NCBI RefSeq assembly: GCF_009735585.1
Contig: NZ_VJVW01000001.1
Span: 828,156-892,155 of the forward strand
Direction: 5' to 3'
Length of the DNA: 64,000 nucleotides
DNA from: Christiangramia aestuarii
GTDB taxonomy: Bacteria; Bacteroidota; Bacteroidia; Flavobacteriales; Flavobacteriaceae
The notes under the pieces were generated by a model. That model was not told the DNA's origin. It worked only from the letters and a program-made list of their open reading frames with translations, and did not search any database. This document shows positions 36,198 through 44,561 of the stretch, one piece after another; position 1 is the first letter of the stretch; each line of letters starts with the position of its first letter. The position numbers and the translations under genes were made by a program.

Positions 36198-37289
36198 TTA
36201 ACCTAGATCTTCACCAAAATCCTGCATCACCTTCTCCCTGATTTGTTTGATTTCCTGTTCTTCAGATTTAGGGACCACCATAAGCACATCCTCATCTTCA
36301 ACAATGATATAATCTGAAAGTCCTTTTAAAACTACTATCTTTTTATTAGATGTGGAAATAATGTTTTCCCTGGCATCATCTGCAATTAACTTAGCATTAA
36401 TGCAGGTATTACCCGCTTTATCCTGCGGAAGTTCATTCTGAAGCGAAGACCAGGTCCCCAGATCACTCCAGTGAAATTCCACCGGTATCACATATACGGC
36501 ATCAGATTTTTCCATGATCCCGTAGTCTATGGAGATATTTGAAGCATTGCCGTAATTCTCTTTAAGGAATTGCTTTTCCTCGGAAGTATTCCACAAATCG
36601 CTGCCTTTATCGAAAAGGCGATACATTTCAGGAAGATACTTCTTAAAGTTTTCAATTATAAATGAGGCCTTCCAGATAAAGATCCCGGCATTCCATACAT
36701 AATTTCCAGCATCCAGGAATTCCTGTGCTTTCTTATGACCTGGTTTTTCGGTAAAAAGCTCTACCTTCTTAAGCGTTTCCTTATCCTCTTTATCATATTT
36801 TATATACCCGTAACCGGTATTAGCAAACGAAGGTTCAATCCCCAGGGTCACTAAATGCTCATTATCCTGAACATCATTCAGTGCAGTTTCGAGAGATTCT
36901 ATAAATAGGTCTTCTTCCTTAATCCAGTGGTCACTTGGCGCCACAATGGTAAGAGCCTCGGGGTTCTTCTTATAAATTTTTAAAGCCCCTAGAAGAATAC
37001 TGGGCGCGGTATTTCTCATTTCCGGTTCGGGTACGATCTGCTCATCCTTGATATCTGGTACCTGCTCCCTGATCATTTCCATATACTTCTCATTGGTGAG
37101 CACGTAGATATTTTCATGAGGGATCAGCTTAGCTAGCCTTTTAAAAGTTGTTTGGAACAAGGTTTCCCCTACTCCTAGTATATCTATGAATTGCTTGGGA
37201 TTTGAGGCCTTGCTCGAAGGCCAGAAACGTGATCCTACTCCACCTGCCATTAAAATGGCGTAATAATTATCTTTTTTACTCCCTTTCAT
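36198..37289 (-). CDS. manC: Mannose-1-phosphate guanylyltransferase
   Basis: 363 residues. Nucleotidyltransferase signature AGGVGSRFWPSSKASNPKQF (about 15-34), then FTEKPGHKKAQEFLDAGNYVWNAGIF and the EFHWSDLGTWSSL stretch. It makes GDP-mannose for polysaccharides and glycans. The length shows a single-function enzyme without the C-terminal isomerase domain. It lies with SprT-like and SDR genes on the same strand with 3-4 base gaps. Confidence 0.93.
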   Translation of the reverse strand: MKGSKKDNYYAILMAGGVGSRFWPSSKASNPKQFIDILGVGETLFQTTFKRLAKLIPHENIYVLTNEKYMEMIREQVPDIKDEQIVPEPEMRNTAPSILLGALKIYKKNPEALTIVAPSDHWIKEEDLFIESLETALNDVQDNEHLVTLGIEPSFANTGYGYIKYDKEDKETLKKVELFTEKPGHKKAQEFLDAGNYVWNAGIFIWKASFIIENFKKYLPEMYRLFDKGSDLWNTSEEKQFLKENYGNASNISIDYGIMEKSDAVYVIPVEFHWSDLGTWSSLQNELPQDKAGNTCINAKLIADDARENIISTSNKKIVVLKGLSDYIIVEDEDVLMVVPKSEEQEIKQIREKVMQDFGEDLG

Positions 37290-37293
37290 AACT

Positions 37294-37893
37294 TCAAACC
37301 TTAATTAAATGTACCTCAGCATTAGGCTGAAAAAGATAGATCCTCCCGGTATCCATTTCCAGACATTCGTATCTCTTGATCTTTCTGGGACCTTTTTTAA
37401 AGGTCTTCCCATTGTGTATTTTGAACAAACTTCCAGATGGGATCTCGAAGATATAACTCTTATCATTATCTGGATCGAAACTCTTTAAAGCTACCGACAA
37501 TTTTGCATCTGTATCGCTGCTAGCCTTCGGATTCCTGAAATGATTCGCGATCACCTGCAACAGGGAATTAGGAAATATCTCTGGCCTGATAAAAGGTAAC
37601 ATCAAACTTCTGAAACAATGCTTCCATTCCTGCCCATGGGGCTTGATGGAACGGCCATACTTTTCAAAAGCGATCAGATGGGCCATCTCGTGGATACTGG
37701 TAATAAGAAACCTGTATTTGTTCAGATTGGCGTTGATGGTGATCTGCTGGGAACCATCCTGCATCCTGCGATAATCGCCATGCCTGGTAACCCTTTCATT
37801 CACGATCTTGAAATGAACATTGTTCATTTTAATCAATTCAGAAACAGGTTCTACGGCATTCGCCGGTAAATATTTAGCCAGGATTTCCTTCAT
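37294..37893 (-). CDS. SprT-like zinc metalloprotein
   Basis: 199 residues with the metal motif HEMAH at 68-72 and His86 in PHGQEW as a probable third ligand, the SprT arrangement. C-terminal part lacks visible Cys pairs of the zinc ribbon seen in SPRTN. Eukaryotic relatives repair DNA-protein crosslinks; bacterial members are little known. It is 4 bases downstream of the SDR gene stop. Confidence 0.82.
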   Translation of the reverse strand: MKEILAKYLPANAVEPVSELIKMNNVHFKIVNERVTRHGDYRRMQDGSQQITINANLNKYRFLITSIHEMAHLIAFEKYGRSIKPHGQEWKHCFRSLMLPFIRPEIFPNSLLQVIANHFRNPKASSDTDAKLSVALKSFDPDNDKSYIFEIPSGSLFKIHNGKTFKKGPRKIKRYECLEMDTGRIYLFQPNAEVHLIKV

Positions 37894-37896
37894 CTA

Positions 37897-38580
37897 TCAG
37901 GGCGTGCTATTTGAAACCTGCAGAATCTTAGCATTATATAGCTTATGACCAGTTAAACTGAAATTGGCAATATATTCGGCCATTTCTTTTGCGGTAACCG
38001 GAGCCTGGTAACCGGGAAATGCCTCTTCCAGCATTTCGGTTTGTACCGCGCCTAATGCCAGCGCATTGAAAGAAGGACCATTTTCCTTGAATTCTTCTGC
38101 AAGTAATTCGGTAAGCGTAAGCAAGGCTCCCTTACTGCTACTATAAGCTGCTAATCCCGCGAATTTCATGCTACCCTGGATACCGCCCATGCTACTGATG
38201 TTCACCACATGGGAGTCCTTGTTCATAAACTTCAGTAACCTGCGTGTAACACTGACCACCCCAAAGAAGTTCACTTCAAAAACCTGCCTAAACTCATCGG
38301 TCCTGGTCTCTTTAAATGGTTTATTGAGTAAAGCTCCGGCATTATTAACAAGTATATCTACTTTTGAATCCCAGTGCTCTTCAATAAACCTTTCTGTCCT
38401 AAGATGGCTATCCTCTTCGGTAATATCGAAAGAAAAGGCATTAACGTTTTTTAGGGCCAGTTTCTTTACCGGTTCAGAATTCCGGGAGAGAGCAAGTACA
38501 TTATGCCCCATTCCTGAAAGTATGGAAACCATTTCCAGGCCAATCCCACGACTAGTTCCGGTAATTATAATATTTTTCAT
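37897..38580 (-). CDS. Short-chain dehydrogenase/reductase
   Basis: 227 residues. NAD(P)-binding TGTSRGIG at about 7-14, NNAG in VDILVNNAGAL, catalytic Ser in VNISSMGG and YSSSKGAL with the Tyr-Lys pair. Substrate unknown. Starts directly after the M28 gene stop on the same strand. Confidence 0.88.
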   Translation of the reverse strand: MKNIIITGTSRGIGLEMVSILSGMGHNVLALSRNSEPVKKLALKNVNAFSFDITEEDSHLRTERFIEEHWDSKVDILVNNAGALLNKPFKETRTDEFRQVFEVNFFGVVSVTRRLLKFMNKDSHVVNISSMGGIQGSMKFAGLAAYSSSKGALLTLTELLAEEFKENGPSFNALALGAVQTEMLEEAFPGYQAPVTAKEMAEYIANFSLTGHKLYNAKILQVSNSTP

Positions 38581-39546
38581 CTATTCGTTCATTTTAATTT
38601 CCTTAGTGGGCGTATTCGCCATCTTGCTCAAGCCCGGCACCAGTTCCTCTATTAGTGAAGCCATGAATTTTGCATCTAAATATTCGGCTTCATCATCTAC
38701 ATGGTGATAATAAGGATAGTTGGAAAAATCGAAAGTACAAATGGTTTGAGCAGGAACCTTGAACTCCTTATAAAAAGGATAGTTATCACTTCGCTTAAAA
38801 AGATTCATCTGCTCCGCCTGTGGAAGAAAACCTAAAACCTTTTCTCCATTGGAATATTCATTGAATTTCCCGGCAAGGTTAGACTTCTCAAATCCGGTAA
38901 TATATGCCAGGTAGTCTTTTGCCTTCATAGGCACACCTATCATTTCAAGATTTATCATCGTATAAAGGTCCAGTCCCTGTTCCTTTAATTTTTCCGCCAG
39001 GTGCTCAGAACCTTTCAAACCTTTCTCTTCCGCAGAAAAAAGAACGAACAGGATACTCCTTTTCGAATTTCCGGCTTCCGCGAGTTGCTTCGCCAAATGC
39101 ATCACCCCCACGGTTCCTGCAGCATTATCATTTGCCCCATTGGCGATTTCATCTCCCTCTACCGCCTTGGCAGAGCCAATATGATCATAGTGGGCGCCAA
39201 TAATTATATATTCATTTTTCAGTTCCTCGTCTGTTCCTTCCAGCAATCCAACCAGGTTATAGGCAGCATCATCCCCAACCTGGAAACTATCCCGGTAAGT
39301 TTCGAAATAAGGCCTGAGCCCTACTTCCCTGAAGTGATCTTCTATAAATTTTGCTGCTTTCTCAATTCCTTCTGTCCCGGTCTCTCTTCCTGAAAGCTCA
39401 TCTGAAGAAAGGTAATCAAGATCTTCCTGCACTTCTTCAACAGAAACGGTCAAACCATTTTTTGCAGGTTGCGCATTAGCGAAATTGTATAAAAATAGCA
39501 TTCCGAAAAATGCTAAGGTCTGGAATAGGCGAATATGTTTTCTCAT
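38581..39546 (-). CDS. M28 family zinc metallopeptidase
   Basis: 321 residues with a signal peptide ending near NAQ (about 26). Zinc ligands are visible: IIIGAHYDHIGSA (His-x-Asp), GANDNAAGTVGVM (Asp) and FSAEEKGLKGSEH (Glu-Glu), with HHVDDEAEY near the end. The family includes aminopeptidases and peptidases that act on exported substrates. Expected in the periplasm or outside. Downstream of the pdh terminator. Confidence 0.88.
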   Translation of the reverse strand: MRKHIRLFQTLAFFGMLFLYNFANAQPAKNGLTVSVEEVQEDLDYLSSDELSGRETGTEGIEKAAKFIEDHFREVGLRPYFETYRDSFQVGDDAAYNLVGLLEGTDEELKNEYIIIGAHYDHIGSAKAVEGDEIANGANDNAAGTVGVMHLAKQLAEAGNSKRSILFVLFSAEEKGLKGSEHLAEKLKEQGLDLYTMINLEMIGVPMKAKDYLAYITGFEKSNLAGKFNEYSNGEKVLGFLPQAEQMNLFKRSDNYPFYKEFKVPAQTICTFDFSNYPYYHHVDDEAEYLDAKFMASLIEELVPGLSKMANTPTKEIKMNE

Positions 39547-39557
39547 ACTGCTAAAGA

Positions 39558-39590
39558 TAAAAAAATCCCGCGATTAAGCGGGATTTCAGA
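39558..39590 (-). terminator. Terminator after pdhA-pdhC
   Basis: AAATCCCGC (39563-39571) pairs with GCGGGATTT (39578-39586), loop of 6. On the reverse strand it is followed by seven T. Ends the pdhA-pdhC transcript before the M28 gene. Confidence 0.85.
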
Positions 39591-39608
39591 TTGTTTGATA
39601 TTTTGATC

Positions 39609-41312
39609 TTAAGCCAGCATGGTCACTGGATTCTCAAGATAGGTTTTCAAAGTTTGCAGAAAGGCCGCACCAGTTGCACCATCTACAGTACGGTGATCAC
39701 AGGCAAGGGTCAACTTCATAGTATTCCCAACCACGATCTCACCATTTCTTACCACCGGCTTTTCTACAATAGTTCCCACAGAAAGTATCGCTGAGTTTGG
39801 CTGGTTTATGATACTGGTAAATTCAACGATCCCAAACATTCCCAGGTTAGAAACGGTAAAGGTACTTCCTTCCATATCTGAAGGCTGGATCTTCTTGTTT
39901 CTAGCTTTCCCGGCAAGATCTTTCACATTCCCTCCAATCTGGGTCAGCGACATTTGGTCTGCGAACTTGAGCACTGGTACTACCAGGCCTTCTTCTACAG
40001 CTACCGCAACTCCCATATGGATATGCTTGGCGATCTTCATGGTATCTCCTGTCCACTGGCTGTTCACCTGTGGGTGTTTTCTCAGTGCCATTGCCGAAGC
40101 TTTGATCACCATATCATTGAAAGACACCTTGGTATCTGGCATTTCGTTGATATGCTTACGGGAAGCCATCGCGTTCGCCATATCTACCTCGATAGTAAGG
40201 TAATAATGTGGCGCGGTGAACTTGGATTCTCCAAGACGCTTCGCAATGGTCTTACGCATTTGCGAATTCTTTCTTTCCTCGAAGCTCTCTTCTCCTGCCG
40301 GCACATAAGGCTGTGCTGCAGCGGTAGTTTCTTCTGCAGTTTCCTTCTTAGCTTCGGCTGGTTGCTCCTTCTTCTCGGCTCCCTTAAAGTTCTCTATATC
40401 CTTTTTAACGATCCTTCCGTTTTCTCCGCTACCGGAAACGTCGGCAAGGTCGATACCTTTGTCTTCTGCCATTTTCTTGGCAAGAGGAGAAGCAAAGATT
40501 CTACCACCGTCTTTAGACTGAGATTCACTTCCAGATTTCTTTTCTTCAGAATCCTGCTTATCAGAATCTTTGGAAGTGCCTGTTTCTTTATCCTTTTCTG
40601 AATCTGAAGACTTCTTAGATTTTTTAGCTCCACCACCTGCAGAATCGATGTTCGAAACATCGGTACCTTCAGGACCAATGATCGCCAGAAGACTATCTAC
40701 CTTGGCAGACTCACCTTCCTGAATCCCGATCTTAAGAAGGGTACCTTCATAGAAAGATTCGAATTCCATCGTAGCCTTATCGGTTTCGATCTCGGCCAGG
40801 ATATCACCCTCTTCTACTTTATCACCTTCCTGCTTTAACCAGGCGGCAACAGTACCTTCTTCCATCGTATCGCTCAAACGTGGCATCTTGATGATCTCAA
40901 CTCCTTCAGGGATATCTCCATCCCCATCCTCAGCATCATCATTATCTTCTGAATCATCTTCAGACTCTTCTTTAGAGTCTTCAGATTTCTCAGCTTTATC
41001 TTTGTCTTTATCTTTTTTGTCTTCCGAAGAAGAATTATCTCCACCTCCATCTAGAAGGTCTGAAATATCTTCACCTTCTTCACCAATTATGGCAAGCAGG
41101 GAATCTACCGGAGCGGTATCTCCTTCTTCGATCCCAATATGAAGCAAGGTCCCGTCATAGAATGATTCAAATTCCATGGTAGCCTTATCGGTTTCGATCT
41201 CGGCCAGAATATCACCTTCTTCTACTTTATCTCCTTTTTGTTTCAGCCACTTTGCTACGGTACCTTCTTCCATGGTATCGCTCAAGCGAGGCATTTTGAT
41301 AACTTCTGCCAT
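39609..41312 (-). CDS. pdhC: Pyruvate dehydrogenase E2, dihydrolipoamide acetyltransferase with two lipoyl domains
   Basis: 567 residues: lipoyl domain 1 (about 1-80, lipoyl Lys43 in IETDKATMEF), an acidic S/E/D/K linker, lipoyl domain 2 (about 139-216, Lys179), another charged linker, E1/E3-binding domain (about 272-309, FASPLAKKMAEDKGIDL) and the catalytic domain ending with DHRTVDGATGAAFL. The two lipoyl domains are nearly identical, so the repeat is also seen in the DNA. It moves the acetyl group to CoA in the pyruvate dehydrogenase complex. pdhA is upstream by 3 bases; E1 beta and E3 genes are not nearby. Confidence 0.96.
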   Translation of the reverse strand: MAEVIKMPRLSDTMEEGTVAKWLKQKGDKVEEGDILAEIETDKATMEFESFYDGTLLHIGIEEGDTAPVDSLLAIIGEEGEDISDLLDGGGDNSSSEDKKDKDKDKAEKSEDSKEESEDDSEDNDDAEDGDGDIPEGVEIIKMPRLSDTMEEGTVAAWLKQEGDKVEEGDILAEIETDKATMEFESFYEGTLLKIGIQEGESAKVDSLLAIIGPEGTDVSNIDSAGGGAKKSKKSSDSEKDKETGTSKDSDKQDSEEKKSGSESQSKDGGRIFASPLAKKMAEDKGIDLADVSGSGENGRIVKKDIENFKGAEKKEQPAEAKKETAEETTAAAQPYVPAGEESFEERKNSQMRKTIAKRLGESKFTAPHYYLTIEVDMANAMASRKHINEMPDTKVSFNDMVIKASAMALRKHPQVNSQWTGDTMKIAKHIHMGVAVAVEEGLVVPVLKFADQMSLTQIGGNVKDLAGKARNKKIQPSDMEGSTFTVSNLGMFGIVEFTSIINQPNSAILSVGTIVEKPVVRNGEIVVGNTMKLTLACDHRTVDGATGAAFLQTLKTYLENPVTMLA

Positions 41313-41315
41313 AAT

Positions 41316-42317
41316 CTAGTCTAATTTATGTGCCAGGAATGGGTAATCCTCCTGTTCGTAAACAACGTCGTACATTACATTCTTGTCTGGGAAATCTGAA
41401 TCGTCAGCAAATTTCTCACATTCCGAAACTCTTTCCTTAACGCGTTTATCGATCTCTTTAATTTCTTTATCTGAAGCGTATTTCTTCTCCTTAATAATAT
41501 CACGAACCTTAGTGATAGGATCCAGTTTCTGATATTCAGCAACCTCATCCTTGGTACGATATTTCTGGGCATCACTCATAGAGTGACCACGATAACGGTA
41601 AGTCTTCAATTCAAGGAAAGTTGGACCGTCCCCTTTTCTTGCTCTTGTAATCGCTTCGTCAAGTGCTTCGGCAACCTTTACAGGATCCATCGCGTCCACA
41701 GGACCACAAGGCATTTCATAACCATTACCTAATTTCCAGATCTCGGTATCCTTAGAAGTACGAGCAACCGAAGTACCCATGGCGTAACCATTATTCTCTA
41801 CACAAAATACCACCGGAAGGTTCCAGTTTACGGCCATGTTCAAAGTCTCATGAAGAGAACCCTGTCTTACGGCTCCATCACCCATGAAAGTTAGGGTCAC
41901 GTTATCTCTTTTGTGATATTTATCGGCAAAGGCAAGCCCGGCTCCAAGAGGAATTTGTCCTCCTACGATCCCGTGACCACCATAGAACCTTTGTTCTTTA
42001 GCAAAAATGTGCATGGATCCACCAAGCCCCATAGAAGTACCGGTCTTTTTACCGTACAGCTCTGCCATCACTTTTTTAGGGTCTACTCCCATCCCGATTG
42101 GCTGAACGTGATTACGATAAGCGGTGATCATACGGTCCTTTTCAAGATCCATCGCATGAAGCGCTCCGGCTAAAATGGCCTCCTGCCCGTTATATAAATG
42201 CAAAAATCCTCTAACTTTCTGTTGAATATAAACCTGCGCAAGCTTATCCTCGAATTTGCGCCAAAACAACATATCCTCGTACCACTTTAAGTATGTGGCT
42301 TTTGTAATTTTCTTCAT
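41316..42317 (-). CDS. pdhA: Pyruvate dehydrogenase E1 component alpha subunit
   Basis: 333 residues. ThDP-binding GDGAVRQGSLHETLNMA with GDG...N-type motif, YRGHSMSDAQKYR with phosphorylation-loop-like region, and FYGGHGIVGGQIPLGAG. Decarboxylates pyruvate with its beta subunit (gene elsewhere). In flavobacteria pdhA and pdhC are usually together near cdd and porV, as here. Promoter-like TATTTTTG boxes lie upstream (reverse strand 42369-42376 and 42411-42418). Confidence 0.96.
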   Translation of the reverse strand: MKKITKATYLKWYEDMLFWRKFEDKLAQVYIQQKVRGFLHLYNGQEAILAGALHAMDLEKDRMITAYRNHVQPIGMGVDPKKVMAELYGKKTGTSMGLGGSMHIFAKEQRFYGGHGIVGGQIPLGAGLAFADKYHKRDNVTLTFMGDGAVRQGSLHETLNMAVNWNLPVVFCVENNGYAMGTSVARTSKDTEIWKLGNGYEMPCGPVDAMDPVKVAEALDEAITRARKGDGPTFLELKTYRYRGHSMSDAQKYRTKDEVAEYQKLDPITKVRDIIKEKKYASDKEIKEIDKRVKERVSECEKFADDSDFPDKNVMYDVVYEQEDYPFLAHKLD

Positions 42318-42368
42318 CTAAAATTTATATTTAAAAGGCCAGACAGATTGGTTTTGCCAAGCGGATAA

Positions 42369-42376
42369 CAAAAATA
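42369..42376 (-). promoter_or_regulatory. Candidate -7 box for pdhA-pdhC
   Basis: Reverse strand TATTTTTG (TAnnTTTG, full match), about 50 bases before the pdhA ATG. A second TATTTTTG is at 42411-42418. Neither has a clear TTG at the proper distance. Confidence 0.35.
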
Positions 42377-42427
42377 CTATTTTCAATAAGAAACGAAAAC
42401 AGTTTTAGAGCAAAAATAACGAAAACC

Positions 42428-42910
42428 TTATAGGCAGGTACTGTCGAAAACCAAGGGCAATAAATCCTTGACAGAATCGGCCTTCACAACTTTTCCGGTT
42501 TCACCCATAAAGTAAAGCTCTATAGGCTCATCCTGTTTTACTTCGTATTCCACCAAAGCCTGCCTGCAGGCACCACAGGGAGGAACGGGAGAAACAACTT
42601 TATGCCTCATGGATTTAGCTGAAATAGCTATTTTCAGGATCCTGGTATCGGGGTATTTTGCACCTGCAAAATATACTGCTGTCCTTTCGGCACATAAGCC
42701 TGAAGGATAAGAAGCATTTTCCTGGTTGCTACCCACCACGATCTCATCATTATCAAGATGTATAGCCGCACCAACCTTGAAATTGGAATAGGGGGCATAA
42801 GCAGCATCCCGGGTTTCAATAGCCTGCTGCATTAAATCCTGAACATCCTGAGGTACTTCATCTATAGAATCGTAAACTTCCAAACGGGAAGTAATAGTAA
42901 GTGGCTTCAT
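42428..42910 (-). CDS. cdd: Cytidine deaminase
   Basis: 160 residues with the zinc site: LCAERTAV (Cys-Ala-Glu) and PCGACRQAL (Cys-x-x-Cys). APYSNFKVGAA binds the nucleoside. It turns cytidine or deoxycytidine into uridine or deoxyuridine for salvage. It lies between porV and pdhA, an order shared by many flavobacteria, without functional relation that is known. Confidence 0.95.
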   Translation of the reverse strand: MKPLTITSRLEVYDSIDEVPQDVQDLMQQAIETRDAAYAPYSNFKVGAAIHLDNDEIVVGSNQENASYPSGLCAERTAVYFAGAKYPDTRILKIAISAKSMRHKVVSPVPPCGACRQALVEYEVKQDEPIELYFMGETGKVVKADSVKDLLPLVFDSTCL

Positions 42911-42993
42911 AAAAAATTATTGGAAAGACAAGGTAATAGAAACCTGAGCGGTTTCACACACTAATAAGATACTTTTAAGAATATTGCGCTAGT

Positions 42994-44148
42994 TTAGTTG
43001 GTAAAGCTATCTCCAAAATTAAAACTAAGCCCGAATCTCAAGGTTCCCTCTAATGGACTTGGCACGTTGGAAGTAGAGAATAAATAGGACGCATCTATCA
43101 CCACAGATTCGTAGGCAAAACCTGCCCCAAGGGAAAAGAACCTCCTGAATCCCTTATCTTCGCTTTCATTGAAGTAACCAGCGCGCAAGGCAAATTTCTC
43201 ACGGTACCAGTATTCTGCTCCAAGCGACCAGGTGATCTCTTTCAGCTCTTCAGAAAAACCATCGGGTGCATCTCCAAAGGATTTGAAGACACCTTCTATT
43301 GAACCGATTTCATTATATTCATCATCATCTTCAGCATCTATGATCCCGTCATCATTAAAGTCCTGGGGAGTAGGCACCAAAAGTTTATTAAATTCCACAT
43401 AAGTCCCAAGGCGGTTATCAATGTCAAATATAAAATCGAAACCGGCACCAAGCTTAAGGTTGGTTGGTATGAAGTTCTCCTGCCCAGCATCGTCATATTT
43501 CATTTTAGGACCAATATTGGCGATGTTCGCCCCAAACCTCCACCTGGCATCAAAACCACTAAAGGTTAATTGCTCCCCTTCATAGTACGCAGCTACATCT
43601 ACTCCAAAAGTAGAAGCGGCCCCAAGGTCCTCACTATCCTGAAGTCCAAGGTCTGATCTTAAATACCTTCCGGCAACAGCCATACTGAAATTTTCGCTGA
43701 GCTTTAATGAATATGAAATATCAAAAGTCAGCTCGTTCGGGTTCACCAAAATGGGAAACTCTTCGAAAGTGCCCCGGGTCTCAATGGAACCAAGGCTGAA
43801 ATATCTTAAACTTGCCGCAGCCGCACTACGATCGTTGATCTTATGAAAGTAATTAAGACTACCCAGGAATATATCATTTACAATTTCGCTCAGGTAAGGT
43901 GTATAGGTCACTGCCACCCCGTTTTCGCGAGTAGCGAAAGCATATTTTGCAGGGTTCCATTGCTGCGAAAAAACATCTGGAGAAGTTGCCACTCCCTGGT
44001 CTGCCATTCCCGCTGCTCTTGCATCGGCTGCTACCAATAAAAAAGGAACAGCAGTAGTGATAACTCTATCCCTCTCATCCTGGGCAAACGCTGAAAAATC
44101 GGCAAAAAGACATGCCGCTATCAAAAAGAAAGTAATTTTTTTCATCAT
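42994..44148 (-). CDS. porV: Type IX secretion outer-membrane protein PorV
   Basis: 384 residues (ATG at 44148 or 44145). Signal peptide ends near AFAQ. Opening TTAVPFLLVAADARAAGMADQGVATSPDVFSQQWNPAKYAF is the clear PorV signature; the rest alternates barrel strands and ends in GTLRFGLSFNFGDSFTN. PorV takes cargo from the SprA translocon and hands it to the PorU sortase for surface attachment. porU itself would be expected upstream but is not there. Confidence 0.93.
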   Translation of the reverse strand: MMKKITFFLIAACLFADFSAFAQDERDRVITTAVPFLLVAADARAAGMADQGVATSPDVFSQQWNPAKYAFATRENGVAVTYTPYLSEIVNDIFLGSLNYFHKINDRSAAAASLRYFSLGSIETRGTFEEFPILVNPNELTFDISYSLKLSENFSMAVAGRYLRSDLGLQDSEDLGAASTFGVDVAAYYEGEQLTFSGFDARWRFGANIANIGPKMKYDDAGQENFIPTNLKLGAGFDFIFDIDNRLGTYVEFNKLLVPTPQDFNDDGIIDAEDDDEYNEIGSIEGVFKSFGDAPDGFSEELKEITWSLGAEYWYREKFALRAGYFNESEDKGFRRFFSLGAGFAYESVVIDASYLFSTSNVPSPLEGTLRFGLSFNFGDSFTN

Positions 44149-44425
44149 ACTAATTAATGATAAACAAATATATAGTAATATTCCTGTTAAGAAAGAACCA
44201 ATGCTTCAAATTGCTTTCTTAATCTGGAAAAACAATAAACCCAAGACAGTGAAAAAGTTATGGACTAATGAATATAACTCAAATTAATTGATTTTATTGC
44301 AAATCTTAGATAAGAGGTCATAATTTTAGATAAAATCCTCTTCGCAAGATAATTTAAACGAAAGATGACCGTTATTTTTAACTGCCGAAGTAAAGAGTTA
44401 AAACCTTAATAATAAAAGACATATA

Positions 44426-44440
44426 AACCTAACTTAGGTT
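44426..44440. promoter_or_regulatory. Palindrome upstream of gldJ
   Basis: AACCTAA C TTAGGTT: two 7-base arms with one central base. It lies between the divergent porV and gldJ genes, about 70 bases before the gldJ promoter. Possible operator; no binding protein is known. Confidence 0.35.
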
Positions 44441-44496
44441 ATAGCATATCAGAGAGTTATACGAGATTTAAGACTTTTAGATTAAATAAAATAATC

Positions 44497-44525
44497 TTGT
44501 ACATTAATCGTTAATTAGTATATTG
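44497..44525 (+). promoter_or_regulatory. Candidate promoter of gldJ
   Basis: TTG (44497-44499), 19 bases, TATATTG (44519-44525), one T short of TAnnTTTG. Transcript would begin about 30 bases before the gldJ ATG at 44562, after an in-frame TTG at 44523, which supports the ATG. Confidence 0.4.
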
Positions 44526-44561
44526 CAGAGCCTAAATTTCTATCACAAAGAAGGAAATCAT

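Larger units (their letters stand above)
44149..44561. other. Intergenic region between porV and gldJ (413 bases)
   Basis: AT-rich, with no convincing gene on either strand. It holds the start of the porV transcript (reverse -7 box TATATTTG at 44165-44172), a 15-base palindrome at 44426-44440 and the gldJ promoter near its right end. In many Flavobacteriaceae about 3.4-4 kb of porU occupies this place; no piece of it is recognised. Confidence 0.6.

Noticed and set aside
39954..40601. A 215-codon frame opposite pdhC
   Set aside because: It is antisense to the catalytic and linker parts of pdhC, which is a clear gene; the frame is open only because of the base pattern of the coding strand.
44057..44287. 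A 76-codon plus-strand frame as a porU remnant or a new small gene
   Set aside because: It starts antisense inside porV, has no start context or family resemblance, and no PorU-like motif is seen.
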